Assembly: GCA_973895155.1 (NCBI GenBank)
Contig: OZ316894.1
Coordinates: forward strand, 24,738,001 to 24,802,000
Direction: 5' to 3'
Source of the DNA: Marsupella aquatica
Taxonomy: Eukaryota > Marchantiophyta
Length of the DNA: 64,000 nt
The number at the start of each line of letters is the position of its first letter. Positions within the stretch are counted from its first letter, which is position 1. The notes below the pieces were generated by a model. That model had not been told where the DNA came from and did no database searches. It saw only the letters and a list, made by a program, of their open reading frames with translations. Position numbers and translations under genes: made by a program. Shown here in pieces: positions 13,271-23,261 of the stretch.

Positions 13271-14410
13271 GGCAGGCCAGGAGGCTTTTTTCCCTTTCTG
13301 AGAAAGGAGGTGCACTGTTGTTTTTCTTTGCCCCCCTCTTTGTTGAGGTACAGGAGCCCTGATAGAATGTAAGGGAAAATGAAAAATGGAGAAAAGAAAA
13401 CGAGTAAAAGGATAAAGAGGAGGGGGTCATCATCTCTTTCCTGTCCATCACCGCTCACCTGATGCGCTTCCATGTTTTCAATTGTTGTTCTCACCCCAAT
13501 TCTTGCCAAGCTCTTACCCAACCTCATTTCCATCTTCTATTTTTGTGTCAACTTCTCCAACATTAGACAGCAATCATCGATATTATGCAATGAAAACAAT
13601 TTCGGAAAGGGGTACGACCCCAACTACATGAGGGCCCACCGCCAGAACCTCACCAAACCAACAAGAGTTCTGCCAAAGGAGTGCTGCAATTACAAGTGAT
13701 GAAACAACAATACTTATATCGTGCCCAAAATGACAACAGAGAGACAACCACAACATGGTTGCAACAATGACAGTTGCTATCGCTAAGTCCTTCCGTTCTC
13801 GTGAGTTGGTGCTTCTTTGAAAAACTCTGTATCAACTTGTGCTACCTTTGTCCTTTCAAGTCACTTTTTGTCAAGAGAGAGCCACAAGTCAAGAAAGAGC
13901 CCTTATATGTCGATTTCTGTCAAAAGGAGCACACTTCTGGTCGAAAAAAGAACCCCAGGCATCCTCATCAAGCAAATTTACAAATAGATTCTTTTTGGAG
14001 TTTTAAAAAATAAATTACATGAGAACAGTCTGGACTATTGCGGATTGGTCTGTTGTCTATTGTATGTAATTATGTCTTGGAAGCTAAAATTCTCTCGTAA
14101 ATTCCTCAACAAACACAAAATTGTGATTTATGAGGGAACCCTTCTTAACACCAGCACTACTGCCTTCCACAAAAACAATTTTTACAAGTGGCATCACATA
14201 TTCGTTCCCCCTTCACTGAAGAGAAAATAGTAGTCATAATTTACAACAAAAAAAGGCCAAACAAAGGGCCACACAAAGAATAACGTAGTAAAAGTATAAG
14301 AGGTTGAAAGTGGACAAACATAACTCAAAGGAATGTGCAATTGCCAACTGCCAAAACCTAGAAAGAGGAAAAGGGAAAAAATGGGAAACGACTTTCGGCT
14401 ACAATAAGAC
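13271..14410. other. Intergenic, relic of the 6.5-kb repeat family
   Basis: Positions about 13840-13995 carry TTTGTCAAGA and GTCGATTTCTGTCAA motifs like the array at 6540-6930. No gene is recognised. Confidence 0.35.
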
Positions 14411-14439
14411 CCAAGGGTCCACTTCTAGTGCAAAAGTGT

Positions 14440-14650
14440 GATGAGCTAAAGATACACATCTAGTGTCCTAAGTAAGCAAGTCAGACATCATGTCTGGTGT
14501 GATGAGTTAATGGTCCATATCTATAGTATGATGAGCTAATGATCCATATGTAGTGTCCTAAGTCTGCAAGTCGGACATAATGTCTAGTGTGATGAGTTAA
14601 TGGTACACATCTAGTGTCCTCAGTCTGCAAGTGGGACATAATCTACCACA
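14440..14650. repeat. Degenerate short tandem repeat
   Basis: The strings TAGTGTCCTAAGT(A/C)(A/T)GCAAGT(C)(A/G)GACAT and GTGATGAGTTAATGGT(C/A)CA recur two to three times at spacings of about 60-90 bases. Confidence 0.7.
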
Positions 14651-15387
14651 CACTTGTAGACTTTAGTGGACCAAAAGAATCTAACTCACTTGGAGGGAAT
14701 TTCAAAAATTCCATTCTACTCGTCGATAAAAAGGCTGCATTGAAGATTTGGCTTATCCACTGGAGGACGGATTGTAAACGATCGTGCCCTCGTTGCTTTC
14801 ACGACTACACTCCATGAGAACCCCTGCTAAAAATTGAATTGGCAGTATTCTAAAGCATATCCCTTCTCGTAGCTACTCCACTCACGGTAAACTTTTCTAC
14901 TAGAGTAGCTTGTACAAATCTTCTTCATCTTCATACTTGACCCTTTTGAGTTATCATCTAGTTTATAACTTTTCCAGTCTACGCGAAAATAGGTTCGCAG
15001 CGCCACTTGTGTAGCTGAGCTACTAATGTCCATATCAACAGCTTCCCAAACATGTAAGCTCCAGCCCCACAAGTACATGAAAAGCTTAGACAACTAGCCT
15101 CCAAGAAATGCAAGGAAAAGGTCACATACTCTGCCTTGCAGGTATTCATAAAAAGTTGTGAGGATATGTTGCCCAGGATCTGCACTTACACCCATATTCT
15201 GAATAATGGAGGAAAGATGGCGGGTAAAAATGTTCCTGTCCCTTTTTGATATCCGTTCAAAGTGGAGACTTATGCTTCCTCCAGCAGCATTGCCCACCGA
15301 ATTTGACCTGATGAGTAGGCATACCGAATGTGCAGAAAGGTTCCCCCTACTTGGAAGAACAGACCCTCTATTCGGTGACCAAGGTCG
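14651..15387. other. Downstream flank of EMC6
   Basis: Probably includes the 3' untranslated region of the EMC6 gene on the minus strand. Minus-strand open frames at about 14827-15297 are uninterrupted for 60-90 codons each but show no family I recognise. Confidence 0.35.
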
Positions 15388-17335
15388 TCAATAAATATGA
15401 ACAATGTCGTATGCAAATCTGAAGAAACGTCAACGTCAAAGTCCAGGAAGGAAACGAACAACACCAGGTTATTAAGCGAATGCTGATCTCTGACTATGCA
15501 TTTGTAACACTACAGTTAGTTCAAAAGCCAATAATGAACCTAGGAACAAGTAACAAGCTCAAATTATCGTGCACGTTACTGGCAAAATAGACTGAAACAT
15601 GACAGAACGAATGATTTGTAAGACGGATACGTCCAGAAGAGAACAAACTACTGCAGCCACAGTTCACATAATAACCAACGCCCGCTACTTAGCAGCGTTC
15701 AGAAAAGGCATAAATTTTTAAGATCAAAATTTCTTTTGAACTCTAGTCAAGCGCGTTTCCTAAGCGTATCCTACACTGAACACAATTGCCGTAATCGAAG
15801 AATGACCGGACAAAACAAAACAAAACAAAACAAAACAAAACAAGCTGCTAGATATGAAAGTTTACTCGAACAGGGACCGAAGCCTAAAGAATCGTAACAC
15901 AAACTAGGTGACCTGCTTGCAGTATTAGAACCAAACGGAGAAGAAAGATAATGCTCACCATATAACCTTGATAAGTACCATCTATTGTGATTCGTTGCCA
16001 AGAATCAAAGTAGGAAAACACATCGAATTTACTAAATAGGGTTGGTCTCAAAACCATTCAAATAATTCAATTTATCGAAAACTTACAGAAGCTTGCCGAA
16101 CAAAACCTGATTACCTCAGTATCATTTTTTTCCCAATAAAACAAGGTTTACCTAAAGAAGAACAATTACTAGAAGCACTTCCCATATATTTAGTCTCTAT
16201 CAATTTAGAAGATGGTTTCTTATTTAGGCCACGAGGTTGGACTCTCTATGTCAGATAGCTCACCATAACCTGTTTGGAACTAGCACCCAAACAATTGAAA
16301 AACGACTAAGCTAAAAACATAGGCATGTGCTACAGGAACTTACCCGGCGCCTACCTTTGGTTCAATTTGGTCTTAACAGCAAAGATCCAGACACCAGGAC
16401 AGTGATGAGGAAGTAGAAGAAAAAGCCATACAAAGCAATGAGGCCAAGTACTCCAGCAACGATCCCTCCGACAATCGACAGGAATGTGCTAATGCAACCG
16501 CCATAACTGCGAGAAACCTTCGTGGATCCCATACCTTTTACTTGAATGAGCTACAGCAAATTCTGTCATTTAACACTTTATTTATTTTTATCACCTTAGC
16601 AATATCAGGCAGGGGAGTATGAAGTTCATTCATTCCATCTAAATTCATTCCCTTACGCGATAATGAAGCTTTAGTTTCTAGGTCACCGTTGGCGTCTGGA
16701 ATCTGGGCTTCAAAAGCCACTATTGCAATCGTTAGCGCTAAAAGATACATAAAGCAGAACAGGCAGTGGCTGAATACAACTTCATCAAACTCAGCAGCAA
16801 AGCACAGCCAAGAGTTTCCTTGATGCTCGTGCAGTCTCCGAACCGTTTCCTCACAGAACTGAATTATTGACGATCACTCCTCATCAAGACTCCAGTGATG
16901 TCAGGAAAGCTGAACGACTGTTGCGACTCTAAGGAAAGCCCTGAAATAATTCCCACTTCTGTCGAGCAGAACTCCGGATAATGGCAAGCAAATCACACAA
17001 TCACACTCTCACAAAATCAGCTCCATAGGTCAAGGCCCGGTGTCTTTACCCGAACCCTAACACTCTACTGAAAGTCTCGGCTGAAATCCGAGATTTGCAT
17101 ACGAATACTGTATCACAAGAACCGCCATTCATATATCACGAGCATTAGCACTACGCAATTGCCATCATCCAATGCTTTAAACAAAAATTCGCAGCCAACG
17201 AATAGACCAGTGATAAACAACCCGCATGTTGTGTTGGACGTTCTGCTGGCTGTAAGCCGGCATTTCCGAGGCATCGTCACTCTTCTTCTCTTCCTTGGCG
17301 ACTCCTGTGGACCTCGAGGTCGTCGAGGGTGCCAT
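15388..17335 (-). CDS. EMC6, ER membrane protein complex subunit 6, with an apparent one-base deletion
   Basis: EMC6 is a small multi-pass core subunit of the ER membrane insertase. Minus-strand exons: 17335-17208 (MAPSTTSRSTGVAKEE.. to NMRVVYH), 16488-16355 (TFLSIVGGIVAGVLGL and YGFFFYFLI, a membrane hairpin), 16031-15959 (VFSYFDSWQRITIDG), 15647-15631 (FVLFWT, a 17-nt microexon) and 15418-15388 (FAYDIVHIY then stop). These match the plant EMC6 order of motifs, and with one restored base the length is about 127 residues. In exon 2 the expected frame ends in a TGA near 16364, whereas the +1 frame (AVKTKLNQ) continues the family alignment and reaches the donor in the right phase, so one base seems missing near 16379-16383. 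Donors of exon 1 (TG|GTCTAT) and the acceptor of the microexon are the weakest joins. Either a sequencing error or a recently damaged copy. Confidence 0.82.
15808..15843. repeat. (CAAAA)n microsatellite
   Basis: About seven copies of the pentamer in an EMC6 intron. Confidence 0.9.
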
Positions 17336-17455
17336 CGCTAGTGCTGCTGCTCTGCTCTGCTCTGCTTTGCTTTGATGTGCTCTCTGCTCTGCTTTGCTTC
17401 GATGTGCTCTCTGCTTTGCTTCGATGTGCTCTCTGCTCTGCTCCGCTTGGATTTC
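17336..17455. repeat. CTCTG/TTTGC-rich minisatellite next to the EMC6 start
   Basis: Tandem variants of TGCTTTGCTTCGATGTGCTCTC, each about 30-36 bases, lie immediately upstream of the EMC6 start codon. On the minus (coding) strand this is a purine-rich leader or core promoter. Confidence 0.75.
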
Positions 17456-17504
17456 GAAATCTCTAGGACAGTTGATGGGAGAGAGAAACTTGAAGGACCC
17501 CTAA

Positions 17505-17612
17505 ATTGAAAAGTGTTATTTGATGGACACCATGAATTCCATTAGATTTGGGGTACTTTGATTTAAGGTCTATCAGATGATCCATAAGTAACACTTTTCA
17601 TTTTGGTGGTCT
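17505..17612 (-). mobile_element. MITE-like element, copy 2
   Basis: Reverse-orientation relative of the element at 4856-4978. Ends are AAAAGTGTTATTTGATGGA and TCCATAAGTAACACTTTT, a clear terminal inverted repeat; the centre contains TTGATTTAAGGTCTATC, the reverse complement of the centre of copy 1. Confidence 0.65.
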
Positions 17613-17699
17613 GCTCACTATATCTCTCTAGTGGCCCTGAGAGGCTATACATGAACTAGTTTTCAATGATGATTTCTGTGGGTTTGCTGGCCCCAACTT

Positions 17700-17960
17700 G
17701 GGTTTCCAAACGTCTAGGATGACATATGGCCCTCAGGGGATTATGAGGACAGTTCTAGGGGGTGAGTTTGCCCACTTGGATTTAGAATTGAAATGTGATA
17801 ACCAGGGATTATGGGGTGTAAATCCCTGAGGGTGGTTCTGGGGGTGAACTAGTCCCACCATGATTTCAAAGCATGCTGGATAACCAATGGTCCTGAGGAG
17901 GTTATTGGCTGTAATCTCCAAGGGCAGTTAGCCTCTCACTGGGGTTACAGCCAATAGGCC
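17700..17960. repeat. Degenerate ~80-100 bp repeat
   Basis: Variants of CC(C)TCAGGGGATTATG.., GGATTATGGGGTGTAAATCCC and GTTATTGGCTGTAATCTCC recur three times, with a terminal inverted GGTTACAGCCAATAGGCC. Confidence 0.55.
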
Positions 17961-19436
17961 CCGAAGAGCCAAGGGCTATCAGGCACCATGCTCATTTCCT
18001 TTGGTGGGTTTTGAAAGGAAGAAAATGGCATAAACATATTTTGTATGGAGTGTGCCACTAATTTTAATGTGTGGAGGTGGAGTTGGGTGCAAGTTTAAAA
18101 TGGGATGGAAACAAGGTCATCTAGGCATATAAAAAATGCCTAGGCCAAATCCTGGCCACCAGTATAGATGAAGAAAAAAAACCTACCAGGACAAACGAAA
18201 GGCAAAGTATTCATCAAAGATCAAGTGAAGGTGACAACCTCACAAGGTGGATGAGGATTTGTAAAGCAGCTCTTGACATGGCCTTGGGGGCTTGGATCTT
18301 AAATTGCCACTGTCTCCTAGCAAAAACCTGGTGGATTTAGGCTACCAAAATCAGTAATAATGCTCTTACGGAAGTAAAAAAATCACATTTTGTCCTCCCC
18401 AAACCTGGTGGGCAGTGGCAATTTAAAGGGCACTAGTTTAAAGTGAAGAAGCCAATGATGTTGTAGCTGATGTGGGTATGTCATTGGGTGGCAGTTTAAA
18501 ACATAAAAGCCCAAAACACCATACCGGTGGGTGGTTCAGAACAAAAACCTTTGCTGAAACCAAATCTAAACACTATGCAATCCTTCTCTATCTTTTTCAT
18601 AGTCTGGCCAAAATTTCACCCTGGCCATTTAATTATGATAACATTTTTCCTAACAATGAGATGGCCTAAAGCTGCAATTGTGCACCATGTCCGTGGACTG
18701 TGTTTTTTCTTTAGGAGAATAAAACATAGAGGCTTAGGCCTTTATTCCATCGTTCCATAACATGCTCCCACACACCCTTCCTGCCTGGGCCCCGCATTGC
18801 CACTTGAGGCTAGAGACAAAGTGACTTCCAAGAAAATGGTCCACTTCTAGATATTCACATAGAATGTACTCTAGCTACAATGGACTATTTCATTGTGGCT
18901 ACTATGTTGACATCTACAAGCCATATAACATAGAGTATGTCCTTATGTTAACATTTCCACCATTTGAATAAAATTTAGGGTTTTCCCCCACTTGAACCAT
19001 TTTCCCATCAAGTTTTGCCTCTTGATGGAAAAATTTCTCAAGTGGGGTTTCACTTTGTCTTTCAATACACTATTCTTATTACTTTTATCAAATCTATTTT
19101 GTCTCAAGCACTGTTTGGTCCTCATCTCTATTGACATTCAAAGAATGGGGAGTCGGAGCTAGTGCCAATATACATCAGGCAATGTGAGTGAATGGGCCCA
19201 CTGACCATTCACTCTCCACTAGAAGTTGGGGGTCACCCTGAAGTAACAAACTGCTCAGATCTTTCTTGCAGTTTTAGGATATTTCTTATGTTTTCTATTC
19301 TTTGCAGGAAAAACACCCTAAACTGCACCCAAATATTTTCCTGTTTTGTGAGAAGAAATCACTCTTTGCTCTTGGGCCTTGTTGAGCTCTTTGGTTTTCT
19401 GAGAATCCTCCCTCCTCCCAGTCCCCCCCCCCCCCC
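17961..19436. other. Intergenic, no gene recognised
   Basis: AT-rich; ends in a run of 16 cytosines (19423-19438) that directly borders the 235-bp tandem array. Confidence 0.4.
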
Positions 19437-20145
19437 CCTTCTTTGCTTCCTATGCTAATTTTGGAATAGCATGAAAACCAAAAATAATTATCTTATGGTG
19501 AGAGACCCCACCCGAGTGAAAATCATTCAGTGTCCTAGACGGATTCCTTAGACCCATCCGAGTAGGGAGAGATAAGTAAATAGTCTAGTGACAAACATTG
19601 AGAGACCCAGACGGCTGCTATAGACCAACCGAGTAGCAATAGCAAGACCCAGGATAATTATTTGTATGGGACCTCTTTGCTTCCTATGCTAATTTTGGAT
19701 TAGCATGCAACCCAGAAATAATTATCTCATGGAGAGAGGCCCCACCCGAGTGAAAATCATTCAGTGTCGCAGACGGATTCCATAGACCCATCCGAGTAGG
19801 GAGAGATAAGTAGATAATCGAGTGACAAATATTGAGAGACCCAGATGGATACTATACACCAACCGAGTAGCAATAGCGAGACCCAGAGATAATTATTTGT
19901 ATGGGACCTCTTTGCTTCCTATGCTAAATTTGGATTAGCATGCAAACCCATAATAATTATCTCATGGAGAGTGACCCCACCCGAGTGAAAATCATTCAGT
20001 GTCCGAGACGGATTCTATAGACCCATCCGAGTAGGGAGAGATAAGTAGATAATCGAGTAACAAATATTGACAGACCCAAACGGATGCTGTAGACCAACCG
20101 AGGAGCACTAGAGAGACCCAGAGATAATTATTTGTATGGGACCCA
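19437..20145. repeat. Tandem array, three ~235-bp copies
   Basis: Copies begin at about 19437, 19672 and 19907 with CTCTTTGCTTCCTATGCTAA. Each contains two related half-motifs, GACCCATCCGAGTAGG and GACCAACCGAGTAGC, and ends in ATAATTATTTGTATGGGAC. The copies are highly similar, so the amplification looks recent. Confidence 0.92.
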
Positions 20146-20690
20146 GACTAATGCCAGAGCTAGAGATATATATATATATATAGAGAGAGAATCATTCCGA
20201 GTCCAATAAGGATTCTACTATTATAGAGACCCAACCAAGTGGCAAATATTCAGAGACCTAGACGGAAGCCGTAGACCAACCGAGTAGCTTTAGAGAGAGC
20301 CAGAGACACCAACCCAGTGCAAGGGGGAAAATAGAGACGACACGACCTGCAAGAGAGAGAGAGAGAGACCAACCGAGTGAAAACCATTCATAGACGAGAC
20401 AGATGCCATAGTCCAACCGAGTAGGGACACCCCAACCGAGTAGGGGGGACCCAAACCGAGTGAAAAAGGTTCAGAGACGCGCAGTCGGATGCCATAATGA
20501 TTCCAACCGAGTAGAGAGCGAGAGACACCAACTGAGTGAAGGGGGGAGATAGAGACGACACGACCACCGCCAGTAGAGTGTCTGAACAAAGACAAAGACA
20601 GAGGAAGAGAGCGAGCGAGCGAGAGAGAGAGAGCCACAACATACACAGAGAGAGGCACCAAAGGAGAGGAATAGTGGTTCTCATGTCACT
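20146..20690. repeat. Decayed continuation of the array with simple repeats
   Basis: Contains (TA)n near 20168-20181, several (GA)n runs, and scattered copies of CCAACCGAGTAG-type motifs at irregular spacing, so it is an older, broken extension of the neighbouring array. Confidence 0.75.
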
Positions 20691-20922
20691 ACCTTAGCAG
20701 CCCCTTCTTCGCCTTGTTCAGTGCTGCTTCCTCTGCTGTTCTGTTCTGTTCTGTGCTGTTCTGTTCTGTTCTGTTCTGTTCTGGGTTAGGCGTAGTTGGC
20801 CTTTGTGTGGGGCTGTTGTGGGGCTGCTGTTGCTGGGGCTGGGACTGAGGCTTTTTTTCGTCGGAGTGTGCAGTGCTTTTGCTGCTCTGCTTCATTGCTT
20901 CCTTTGCTTCCTTGCTTGCCAT
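20689..20922 (-). other. Possible divergent first exon, low confidence
   Basis: A minus-strand frame begins MASKEAKEAMKQSSKST and ends in AEEAALNKAKKGLLR beside CTAAG|GTAGTG, which could be a splice donor. The middle is Q/P/N-rich and produced largely by a (TTCTG)n run at about 20735-20783. It could be the first exon of a gene divergent from the SKP1-like gene, but no second exon is found. Confidence 0.2.
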
Positions 20923-21335
20923 CGCAGTTTACTGCTAGGGCTAAGGAAATTGTTGTTGATGCTGGTTTTGTTGTTGTTCTCGACGTCATAGCTGCCACTG
21001 CTGCCGCTGGCGGAAAAAGAAGAAGAACACAGAGAGAGAGAAGAAAGAAGGAAGAAGGAGGAGGGGTGTGGGAATGAATGGATGGAGAAAGCATAGAAGA
21101 CGGACAGAGGACGCAGCCGAGAAGACGAATACGAAGCGAGGACATCAGCAGCAGCACGCGATATGTGTGCTATTCCTCGCTTGGTGGTGCACTTAGGACT
21201 GCGACTGAGGCGCGTTGTTCTTGTTGTTGTGTGGGGCTGCTGAGGCGCCGAATACAACGACGACCACGATTTGCATTTGCCGGGCTTCCTTCGTTGGGAG
21301 GAGGACGGAGGACGAAGGAACAGAAGTTGGAGCGG

Positions 21336-21380
21336 AGGGGAGGGGAGGGTAGGGTAGGGTAGAGTAGGGGACGGGAGGGG
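21336..21380 (+). promoter_or_regulatory. G-rich tract with quadruplex potential upstream of the SKP1-like gene
   Basis: Runs GGGG, GGGG, GGG, GGG, GGG, GGGG and GGGG are separated by one to five bases (including three TAGGG units), which meets the usual pattern for an intramolecular G-quadruplex. It lies about 550 bases upstream of the start codon and could be in the promoter or leader; function is inference. Confidence 0.6.
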
Positions 21381-21926
21381 ATGGGAATGCGCATCAGCAG
21401 CAGGTAGGCGGTGCCGAATTAGTGGAGACAGTGGTTGATGTGGTGTGAAGCGGGTGGCGATCGAGTGACTCGTGGAGTAGGGGGTTCTCATTTGCGTCCT
21501 TCAGCATGTGGTCTGGGAGAGGAGGAGTGAGTTGAGAGTGCGCATTGGAACGCGAACGCAAAGGATTAAGTTCTTGACAACTTGTTTTAGGGTTTGAGTT
21601 CGCGTTGGGGTGGGTTGAAGTTTAGGCGAGATGAGGTGAGGTGGTCGACTCTGGATTTGCTGTGCGAGGAGGCGGAGGGATGGGACAGGGCGGTGAACGG
21701 GGAGAGAGCAGGGGTGGTTCTCGAAATTTGTGTTTGCTCGGGTGAGCCATTTGGAAGGAGAAGGAAGAAGCGGGTGGGAGGGTTTGATTTGAAATTACAT
21801 TTCGTGGGGGCTGATCGATCGCTTGATCGATTAGTCTCGTGTTGCGAAGGCGGAGGACGCCGTTACGGAGAGGTGAACGTAGAGCGGCGAGGTTCGACAG
21901 GCAACTGTCGAGAGAGGCGGGTTTGA

Positions 21927-23261
21927 ATGCTCGAGAGAGCTACATTTATGGCCGTGATAAAGCCAGAGGAGGAGGCCGATTCCCTGGAAGTTCCGGTAGT
22001 GGCGAAGAGCACAATGCCGTCTGGGACTACTTCGTTGCCTTTAATTCAGTCGTCCATCTGGCTGGAGACCTTCGATGGAGTGATTCACGAGGTCGAGCGG
22101 GAGGTCAGCATGCTATGTCCGCTCTTGCATAGAGAAGTTCTGCAGAACAGCCAGGGGATCTCGAAAAGATCAGCCATCGCTCTCCCCAGTCAGGTTGGCC
22201 CCAGCATTCTTAAACTAATTCTTGAATACTGCCGTTTTCATCAAGTTCCCGGTCGCTCCGATAAAGAACGAAAAATGTTCGATGAGAAATTCATCAGACT
22301 TGATACGAGAAGGTTATGCGAGCTTGCGTCAGCTGCAAAGAGTTTGGATATGAATCCGCTAGTAGACCTCGCCTGCCGGGCGCTCGCGAGAATGATCGAG
22401 GGAATGACACCTGAAGAGATGAGGGAAACCTTTCATTTGCCCGACGATCTGACAGAGGAGGAAAAACTAGAACCGGTAAAAATCACAACTGATGACCCGC
22501 GAATTAGATTGCTCAACCAGCTGTATGCGAGGAAGAGGAGAGCGCTTCAGGAAAAGAAGCGGCGGAAGGATGAAGGAGCGTCAGTTGGTCAAGCTAGTTC
22601 AACTGAGGATGGGCATAAAGACGACCGCTCTGTAGACGATCTTCTGTCGTTCATTGACGGTAGTGGGCAAGATGGGAAGGCGACCAGGAGAACGAAGTCG
22701 AAGAAGAAAAGGAATAGGAAGAAGAAAGAGCAAGCCAAAGACTCCAGCTTGGCAGAAAGTCCCGAAAACAGGACTCAGAGTACACACTCCACGGACCACA
22801 CCCGGCAGTCAGCGGACGATTTTAGGGACAGACAGGAAGCTAAAGTTATTGGGGAAACTGAGATTGCCACAGATGGAGGGTTGGGCTATGATTCTGCAGA
22901 GCTTGACGAGGAAGACGATGATGGCTTGGATCCTGAGATGAAAGAGAGGCTTGATAGGGAAGTGGAGGACTTCGCTAGGAGGCTCAATTCCGGTTGGCCT
23001 GATCGAATACAAGAGATTCTTGCTTTAGCGTCCTCTAGTCAGGAAAGGGGCCGCACTAGTTTCCCGTTGGTCTCGGTTCGTTCTCCCGACTCGTGTTACG
23101 GTGAGTCTGCCAACTCTAGGCCTGCAGCTCAGAATAATAATATTCGAGAGGTTGCTGTTCAGAATGGGGGTAGCAGTGAGGAAGCGCAGAGGAGGAAACC
23201 TTCCACGGAATCATCGTCACAACTTAAGTTTAGGCTTCCCGAGGCCCTTGCACAAAAATAG
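21927..23261 (+). CDS. SKP1-like protein 21 (ASK20/21 type), intronless
   Basis: A divergent plant SKP1 paralogue with a long C-terminal tail, presumed to act in SCF-type ubiquitin ligases or related complexes. 444 residues. The SKP1 POZ part is at about 43-110 (SSIWLETFDG through ILEYCRFHQVPGRSDKER) and the dimerisation part at about 115-185 (LCELASAAKSL, LVDLACRALARMIEG, TPEEMRETFHLPDDLTEEEK). The family-specific extension follows: PRIRLLNQLYARKRR (191-205), DRSVDDLLSFIDG (233-245), a lysine/arginine block (253-268, probable nuclear localisation signal), an acidic patch, and LDREVEDFARRLNSGW. The first ATG is at 21927; the internal ATG at 21948 (MAVIKPE) matches the start region of relatives and may be the true start. 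An in-frame TGA lies directly before 21927. Arabidopsis relatives have several introns, so this intronless copy may be a retrogene. It is longer than the ~350 residue relatives. Confidence 0.93.
   Translation: MLERATFMAVIKPEEEADSLEVPVVAKSTMPSGTTSLPLIQSSIWLETFDGVIHEVEREVSMLCPLLHREVLQNSQGISKRSAIALPSQVGPSILKLILEYCRFHQVPGRSDKERKMFDEKFIRLDTRRLCELASAAKSLDMNPLVDLACRALARMIEGMTPEEMRETFHLPDDLTEEEKLEPVKITTDDPRIRLLNQLYARKRRALQEKKRRKDEGASVGQASSTEDGHKDDRSVDDLLSFIDGSGQDGKATRRTKSKKKRNRKKKEQAKDSSLAESPENRTQSTHSTDHTRQSADDFRDRQEAKVIGETEIATDGGLGYDSAELDEEDDDGLDPEMKERLDREVEDFARRLNSGWPDRIQEILALASSSQERGRTSFPLVSVRSPDSCYGESANSRPAAQNNNIREVAVQNGGSSEEAQRRKPSTESSSQLKFRLPEALAQK

Noticed and set aside
16538-16750. Minus-strand 70-codon frame beginning MYLLALTIAIVAFEA
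   Set aside because: It lies inside EMC6 intron 1, has no recognised homology and no splice partners.
20796-21491. Long frames on both strands between the tandem array and the SKP1-like gene
   Set aside because: They are driven by low-complexity CT/GA-rich and CTG-type sequence, overlap each other on both strands and contain no recognisable domain.
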